Source: Gammaproteobacteria bacterium (lineage in GTDB: Bacteria; Pseudomonadota; Gammaproteobacteria; UBA6429; Thiohalophilaceae). From it: 48,531 bases of DNA. The translations under genes and the position numbers were made by a program. Shown here in pieces: positions 42,293-48,531 of this stretch. Under the pieces are notes generated by a model. That model was not told the origin of the DNA. It saw only the letters and a list, made by a program, of their open reading frames with translations, and did no database searches. The stretch is from assembly GCA_024275915.1 (NCBI GenBank), contig JAJRYG010000016.1, positions 1-48,531 of the forward strand. Direction: 5' to 3'. Positions within the stretch are counted from its first letter, which is position 1, and each line of letters opens with the position of its first letter.

Positions 42293-42298
42293 ATTATA
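42293..42298 (-). promoter_or_regulatory. -10 element of the split tRNA gene
   Basis: TATAAT on the minus strand, followed by a GC-rich discriminator (CGGCG) typical of stable-RNA promoters, about 66 bases before the tRNA. With a 17-base spacer the -35 would be TAGCGG, weak, and inside the rpoD terminator hairpin. Confidence 0.55.
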
Positions 42299-42304
42299 GC
42301 GCGG

Positions 42305-42339
42305 ATAAAAAAAAGCCGCTATCAATTTGATAGCGGCTT
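42305..42339 (-). terminator. Rho-independent terminator of rpoD
   Basis: On the minus strand, AAGCCGCTATCA / TGATAGCGGCTT (12-bp arms, 3-base loop) is followed by a run of eight T residues. It starts 20 bases after the rpoD stop. Confidence 0.95.
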
Positions 42340-42359
42340 ATTCATTTACTCGATTTTAG

Positions 42360-44177
<1,818 letters not shown>

Positions 44178-44361
44178 TACTTCTGCTCTGGCTGGATTCA
44201 TACAATTAATTACCAAAATATTGGGGTGTAAAACCGGATAATTCTACACGATTTCAGGGTCTGTTTACCAGATATCTAATATTCGCTAAGTTTAGACGGT
44301 AATCAGAAAATATCCTGAAAAATCGGGAATTTAATTGCGATGTTTATGTGATTTCATGATG

Positions 44362-46173
44362 TCAATCACGTCGTAAGAGTGAAAAAAGTTCCAATAGTTC
44401 CGTTTTTTCCTCCGAATTCAGGGCGCCCTGGTTGGATCGGGTCAGCAAATCGTCCAGACGTTGTTCGTGACGTAGCTGATCCAGTCGGTGAATGGCCCCC
44501 TCAAATTCAGCCTGCACGGCCTTTTCATCGTCCAGGGGGGAGGTCATCATGACCAGTTTCTCCAGGTGGCGGCCCGAATCGCTGCCCCGCCAGCGTTCCA
44601 GCAGGGCACTGTTACCAAGATGGGGGTTCTGTTGCAGGGTTTCAATGACTTCCCGGAGTAAATTCATGCCAGGGAGGTCAAAATCCCTGAACCGGCTGCT
44701 ATCTCCGGCCAACTGGGCGAGTTGTGGTTGGCTCAGCAGGTGCATCAGGGCGATGCGCACCGGTGAGAACGGCTGGGCCTTGTGGCTGGCCTGATAGCGG
44801 CCTGCCGGTCTGGCTGAGGCGGGCAGGGAAGCGGTACCCGGTTTTTTAACCGGGCCGGCAAGCTGACGGTCCAGTTCGTCGCTGTCGACGCGTGCCAGCT
44901 GGGCGAGCTGCTGGCGCATCATGTGGGCGAAGATCCCCGGTGGCAGGCGGGTGATCAGTGGCCGGGCCAGCTCCACCAGCCGGGCCCGGCCGTCGATGCT
45001 AGCGGTATTGACCTGGCCGCTGAGCTGCTGAAAGAAAAACTCGGAAAAAGTGAGTGCTTGCTCCAGGCTGGCCTCAAAGCCTTCCTTGCCTACCTAGCGT
45101 ACATAGCTGTCGGGGTCTTCCCCGTCGGGAAGGAACATGAAGCGGATCTGGCGGCCCTCTCGCATCACCGGCAGGGCATTGTTCAGCGCCCGCCAGGCGG
45201 CCTCGCGGCCGGCACGGTCGCCGTCGAAGCAGAAGACGATTTCCGGAGTCAGGCGAAACAGCTTGTGCAGGTGTTCCTCGGTGGTGGCAGTGCCTAGGGT
45301 GGCCACCGCATAGCGGATACCGTACTGGGCCAGCGCCACCACGTCCATGTAGCCTTCCACCACCATCAGGCGGGTGATGTCGCGCAGGGCCTGGCGGGCT
45401 TCGTAGAGGCCATAGAGTTCCTGGCCCTTGTGAAACAGGGGAGTCTCGGGTGAATTCAGGTACTTGGCCGGTGGCTTGTCGCCTTTTTCCTGGTTGTCCG
45501 GCAATATCCGCCCACCAAAGGCGATGGTGCGGCCGCGGCGGTCGCGGATGGGGAACATGATCCGATCCCGGAAGCGGTCGTAGCTGCCACCGCTGTCCTT
45601 CTTGATCAGCATGCCGGTGCTGACGAGCTTTTCGCGCACCTCGGCACTCTGGCCCAGTTGCCTTTCCAGGTTGTCCCAGCCGGGCGGGGCGAAGCCCAGG
45701 CCAAATTCGGCGGCAATCTCGCCGCTGACGCCCCGCTGTTTCAGATAGTCCACCGCGCGGCGAGACTGGGGGTGCTGGCGCAGCTGCTGGCGGTAATATT
45801 GATCCACCTTGGCGAGCAAATCGTAGAGGGACTCGTCCTTCTTGCGCCGTACCGGCTCGTTGGGCGACGGGCCTTCGTATTCCATGGGTACCCCGGCCAG
45901 ACGGGCCAGCTCCTCGACCGATTCGGGAAAGCTCAGGTGCTCGTATTCCATGAGGAAGCCGATGGCCGTGCCGTGGGCGCCGCAGCCGAAACAGTGGTAG
46001 AACTGCTTGGTCGGGCTGACGGTGAAAGAGGGGGTCTTTTCGTTGTGGAAAGGGCAGCAAGCGGTGTATTCACGGCCAGTTTTTTTCAGCGGCACACGGC
46101 CATCGATCACCTCGACGATGTCGATGCGGTTCATCAGATCATCGATGAAGGATTGAGGGATCAGGCCGGCCAT
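44362..46173 (-). pseudogene. dnaG: DNA primase DnaG, interrupted by an in-frame TAG
   Basis: Starts MAGLIPQSFIDDLMNRID with the CHC2 zinc domain (TACCPFHNEKTPSFTVSP, FYHCFGCG). The catalytic core has LGFAPPGWDNLE and RDRIMFPIRDRRGRTIAFG, and the TOPRIM parts (VVEGYMDVVALAQYG, FCFDGDRAGREAAWRAL). At codon 360 (45096-45094), after DGEDPDSYVR, the frame has TAG. It then continues for 243 codons without stop (VGKEGFEASLEQALTFSEFF, the family's next residues) through the DnaB-binding C-terminus. TAG is one C-to-T change from CAG (Gln); E. coli has Lys here. DnaG is essential, so a true truncation would probably be lethal: suspect error or suppression. Confidence 0.88.
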
Positions 46174-46433
46174 TATGGGGGGATTCTATATGGCTTGCGG
46201 GGAGAGATCAGCTGTTAATGGCTTCAATCGTATTTTATGGGGCACAGAGAAGGGACAAGTGACGAGGTGCCAGCGTGTTGCTGGTGTTATCCAGCTGAAT
46301 TGACAAGGCAAGTGAAAAATCGACAACCAGGGCGGTGCATGGAAAGAGGGGGAAGCCGAGGGTATCTAACCATTTGCAAGGAACAAGAGCAGGATAATGT
46401 CGCGTTTCCTCGTCCCTCTGTCACTTGGCCCTG

Positions 46434-46889
46434 TCAGTCGGATAATCGCTTTTTGATCATCTGACTGACCAGCCCCATGTCCGCCTTGCCGGCGAGCTGG
46501 GGTTTGAGCATGCCCATGACCTTGCCCATGTCTTTCATGCTGGCGGCACCGGTGCGGCTGATGGCGTCATCGATGAGGGCGGTAATTTCGGCTTCGGAGA
46601 GCTGCTCGGGCATGTATTCCTCAATGATGCCAACTTCGAAGGCTTCCTGGGCGACCAGCTCGTCGCGACCGGCCTTTTCGAACTGGGCGATGGAATCCTT
46701 GCGCTGCTTGAGCATTTTTTCCAGCACGGCAATGATGGCATCATCATCGAGGCTGGTCTGCTTGTCCACTTCGATCTGCTTGATGGCGGCCGTGATCAGG
46801 CGCAGGACACCAAGCCGGGGCTTGTCCTTGCTGCGCATGGCCGTCTTCACATCGTCGTTGATGCGATCTTTGAGGCTGGTTTGACTCAT
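46434..46889 (-). CDS. yqeY: YqeY/GatB-C-terminal-like protein
   Basis: 151 residues from ATG 46889. The helical GatB/YqeY domain is clear: SLKDRINDDVKTAMRSKDKP, LGVLRLITAAIKQIEVDKQT, IAQFEKAGRDELVAQEAFE, IIEEYMPEQLSEAEITALID and MKDMGKVMGMLKPQLAGKAD. It resembles the tail of the GatB amidotransferase subunit but stands alone. Possible tRNA-linked function is not proven. Position between rpsU and dnaG is conserved in gammaproteobacteria. Confidence 0.93.
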   Translation of the reverse strand: MSQTSLKDRINDDVKTAMRSKDKPRLGVLRLITAAIKQIEVDKQTSLDDDAIIAVLEKMLKQRKDSIAQFEKAGRDELVAQEAFEVGIIEEYMPEQLSEAEITALIDDAISRTGAASMKDMGKVMGMLKPQLAGKADMGLVSQMIKKRLSD

Positions 46890-46932
46890 GGGTATGGGCA
46901 AAGGCACCCCGCCAGAGCGGCGGGATCAGGAA

Positions 46933-47148
46933 TCAGTACAGACGCTTGGTGCGGGCACGCTCACGGGAGACTTTCTTCTGGTGGCGCTTGACGGCAGCGG
47001 CCATTTTACGCTTGCGCACTGATGTGGGCTTTTCATAAAACTCACGGCGGCGGACTTCCGACAGGATTCCGGCTTTCTCACAGGAGCGCTTGAAACGACG
47101 TAATGCGACGTCAAAGGGTTCGTTTTCTCGTACGCGAACAGCAGGCAT
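46933..47148 (-). CDS. rpsU: 30S ribosomal protein S21
   Basis: 71 residues, basic, with the S21 sequence [38 protein letters not shown] and [18 protein letters not shown]. It binds the 30S platform near the anti-Shine-Dalgarno end of 16S rRNA. GAGGTG precedes the ATG at 47148. It is divergent from tsaD with 131 bases between them and heads the rpsU-yqeY-dnaG-rpoD transcript. Confidence 0.97.
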   Translation of the reverse strand: MPAVRVRENEPFDVALRRFKRSCEKAGILSEVRRREFYEKPTSVRKRKMAAAVKRHQKKVSRERARTKRLY

Positions 47149-47279
47149 GTAGCATGCACCTCAAATTTATGTGTTGAATTCAGCGAAGCGCGCAAGTTTA
47201 ATACCTGTTTTTGGCAAATGCAAAAGATATTCAACAAAATCACGAGGAAATCCGGCAGATTATGCAAGATCACGACAAA

Positions 47280-48293
47280 ATGACCGTTCTGGGCATCGAA
47301 ACCTCCTGTGACGAGACCGGGGTGGCCATTTACCACAGCCAAAAGGGTCTGCTGGCCGATGTGCTGTATTCCCAGGTGGCCCTGCATGCCGAATACGGCG
47401 GGGTGGTGCCTGAGCTGGCCTCCCGCGACCACATCCGCAAGACCCTGCCGCTGATCCGCCAGGCTCTCGCCGAGGCGGGCCTGGCGGCCGAAGACATCGA
47501 CGGCGTGGCCTACACCGCTGGCCCGGGCCTGATGGGGGCGCTGCTGGTGGGGGCCTCCATCGGCCGCAGTCTGGCTTTTGGCTGGAGTGTGCCGGCCGTG
47601 GCCGTGCACCACATGGAAGGTCACCTGCTAGCCCCCATGCTCGAGGCCGAGCCACCGGAATTTCCCTTCATCGCCCTGCTGGTCTCCGGCGGCCACACCA
47701 TGCTGGTTCAGGTCGATGGCATTGGCCAGTACCGGGTACTGGGCGAATCCCTGGACGATGCCGCCGGTGAAGCCTTCGACAAGACCGCCAAGATGCTCGA
47801 ACTGGGCTACCCCGGTGGCCCGGCACTGGCAAGACTGGCCGAGCAGGGCGACCCCCACCGCTACCGCTTTCCCCGCCCCATGACCGACCGGCCCGGGCTG
47901 GATTTCAGCTTCAGTGGCCTGAAAACCTTCACCCTCAACACCCTGCAGGCCAGCAACAAGAGTGAGCAAACCCGCGCCGACATTGCCCGCGCCTTCGAGG
48001 AGGCCGTGGTGGACACCCTGGCCATCAAGTGCCGCCGGGCACTGAAGGAAACGGGTTTGAGCCGGCTGGTGATTGCCGGCGGAGTAAGTGCCAACTCACG
48101 CTTGCGGCAACGGCTCCACGACGTGGCCAGGAAACAGCAGGCCCGGGTGTACTACCCGCGACTGGAATTCTGCACCGACAACGGTGCCATGATCGCCTTC
48201 GCCGGCACCCAGCGACTGCTGGCCGGGCAGCATCAGGACCTGGCGTTCGGCGGCAAGCCTCGCTGGAAGCTGGAAACCCTCTCACCGGTTTAG
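47280..48293 (+). CDS. tsaD: tRNA N6-threonylcarbamoyladenosine transferase TsaD
   Basis: 337 residues from ATG 47280 ([18 protein letters not shown], the family start; ATG 47262 and 47211 would add uncommon N-termini). It transfers the threonylcarbamoyl group to A37 of tRNAs that read ANN codons, including tRNA-Ile. Metal-binding HHMEGH is at about residues 112-117. Other family marks: [58 protein letters not shown] and [13 protein letters not shown]. The gene ends in TAG, followed one codon later by TGA. Confidence 0.96.
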   Translation: MTVLGIETSCDETGVAIYHSQKGLLADVLYSQVALHAEYGGVVPELASRDHIRKTLPLIRQALAEAGLAAEDIDGVAYTAGPGLMGALLVGASIGRSLAFGWSVPAVAVHHMEGHLLAPMLEAEPPEFPFIALLVSGGHTMLVQVDGIGQYRVLGESLDDAAGEAFDKTAKMLELGYPGGPALARLAEQGDPHRYRFPRPMTDRPGLDFSFSGLKTFTLNTLQASNKSEQTRADIARAFEEAVVDTLAIKCRRALKETGLSRLVIAGGVSANSRLRQRLHDVARKQQARVYYPRLEFCTDNGAMIAFAGTQRLLAGQHQDLAFGGKPRWKLETLSPV

Positions 48294-48359
48294 GAGTGAC
48301 GAGTAAATCCTGGCTTCGAGGTCATTCCAGCGAAGGCTCACTACTGTCCGGAATAAATC

Positions 48360-48531
48360 TCACAGCGGCAGGGCCCTCTGTGTTTTCTGAATTTCCATCT
48401 GTCTTCGATGATAGCGATTGGTGATGTGTTCCTCGCTGAGCGGGCGGCTGAATAATGTCACTGACAGCTCTGCCAGAAGCAGGTGAAGACTGGTTACAAT
48501 CTTTTGTTGTCTGCGGTAAATGTCCACTAAC
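48360..48531 (-). CDS. C-terminus of a protein entering from beyond the window (uncertain)
   Basis: A minus-strand frame open from the window edge to TGA at 48362-48360 gives 56 residues (VDIYRRQQKIVTSLHLLLAE, SRPLSEEHITNRYHRRQMEI, QKTQRALPL). It has balanced protein-like composition rich in Arg, Leu and Gln, but no recognised motif. It would be convergent with tsaD. Only the tail is visible. Confidence 0.35.
   Translation of the reverse strand, partial: LVDIYRRQQKIVTSLHLLLAELSVTLFSRPLSEEHITNRYHRRQMEIQKTQRALPL

Noticed and set aside
46194-46433. Possible small gene between dnaG and yqeY
   Set aside because: The only open frame (46237-46464, plus strand) has no ribosome binding site, runs into yqeY antisense and shows no family features.

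Overview
The window comes from a GC-rich gammaproteobacterium. The rpoD-dnaG-yqeY-rpsU/tsaD macromolecular-synthesis locus, the protein sequences and the Nap-type genes all fit; the genus cannot be told from the sequence. Carbon-metabolism and anaerobic-respiration genes suggest a flexible respirer able to use nitrate or a related oxyanion.

Layout. 1-8490 (minus strand): a central-carbon block holding a ppsA fragment, an eno fragment, a class I fructose-bisphosphate aldolase, a small unknown protein, the pyruvate dehydrogenase E1 alpha and beta genes, a DUF1003 protein, gpmA, a small stress-type membrane protein and the start of one more gene. 8923-17138 (minus): yfdX-like gene, moxR, DUF58, DUF4381, batA, a batB-batC fusion and batD. 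17302-19404 (minus): a response regulator and histidine kinase. A TTAA-repeat operator lies before both the regulator gene and yfdX, suggesting one regulon. 19405-22838: repeats plus an unrecognised two-gene operon. 22839-27305 (plus): transaldolase/phosphoglucose isomerase fusion and zwf. 27482-29188: a chemoreceptor with a c-type heme motif behind a sigma-28-like promoter. 29715-39501 (plus): a NapC-like pentaheme cytochrome, a diheme cytochrome, a NapA-like molybdoenzyme, two NapG-like and two NapH-like proteins, a FixH/YtkA-like protein and a NapF-like protein, with FNR-type boxes but no napB or napD in the window. 39550-41687: CDP-archaeol-synthase-like protein, DUF2238 protein, cold-shock protein and an RRM protein. 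41875-42227 (minus): a tRNA(CAU) gene split by a 276-nt group I intron. 42360-48293: rpoD, dnaG, yqeY, rpsU (minus) and tsaD (plus).

The window carries several apparent lesions. There are in-frame stops in pdhA (TAA), the second napG (TAG) and dnaG (TAG), each one C-to-T change from a glutamine codon. The DUF1003 gene has a one-base frameshift. A junction fuses the first three quarters of ppsA to the last two thirds of an enolase gene. Either the sequence or assembly is imperfect here, or the genome is losing genes or suppressing nonsense codons. TAG is a normal terminator of at least five other genes, so a global code change is not supported.

The observations most worth following are the split tRNA, the Nap-like cluster with its atypical subunit set, the heme-bearing chemoreceptor, the unrecognised gene pair at 20130-22195 and the group of nonsense codons.
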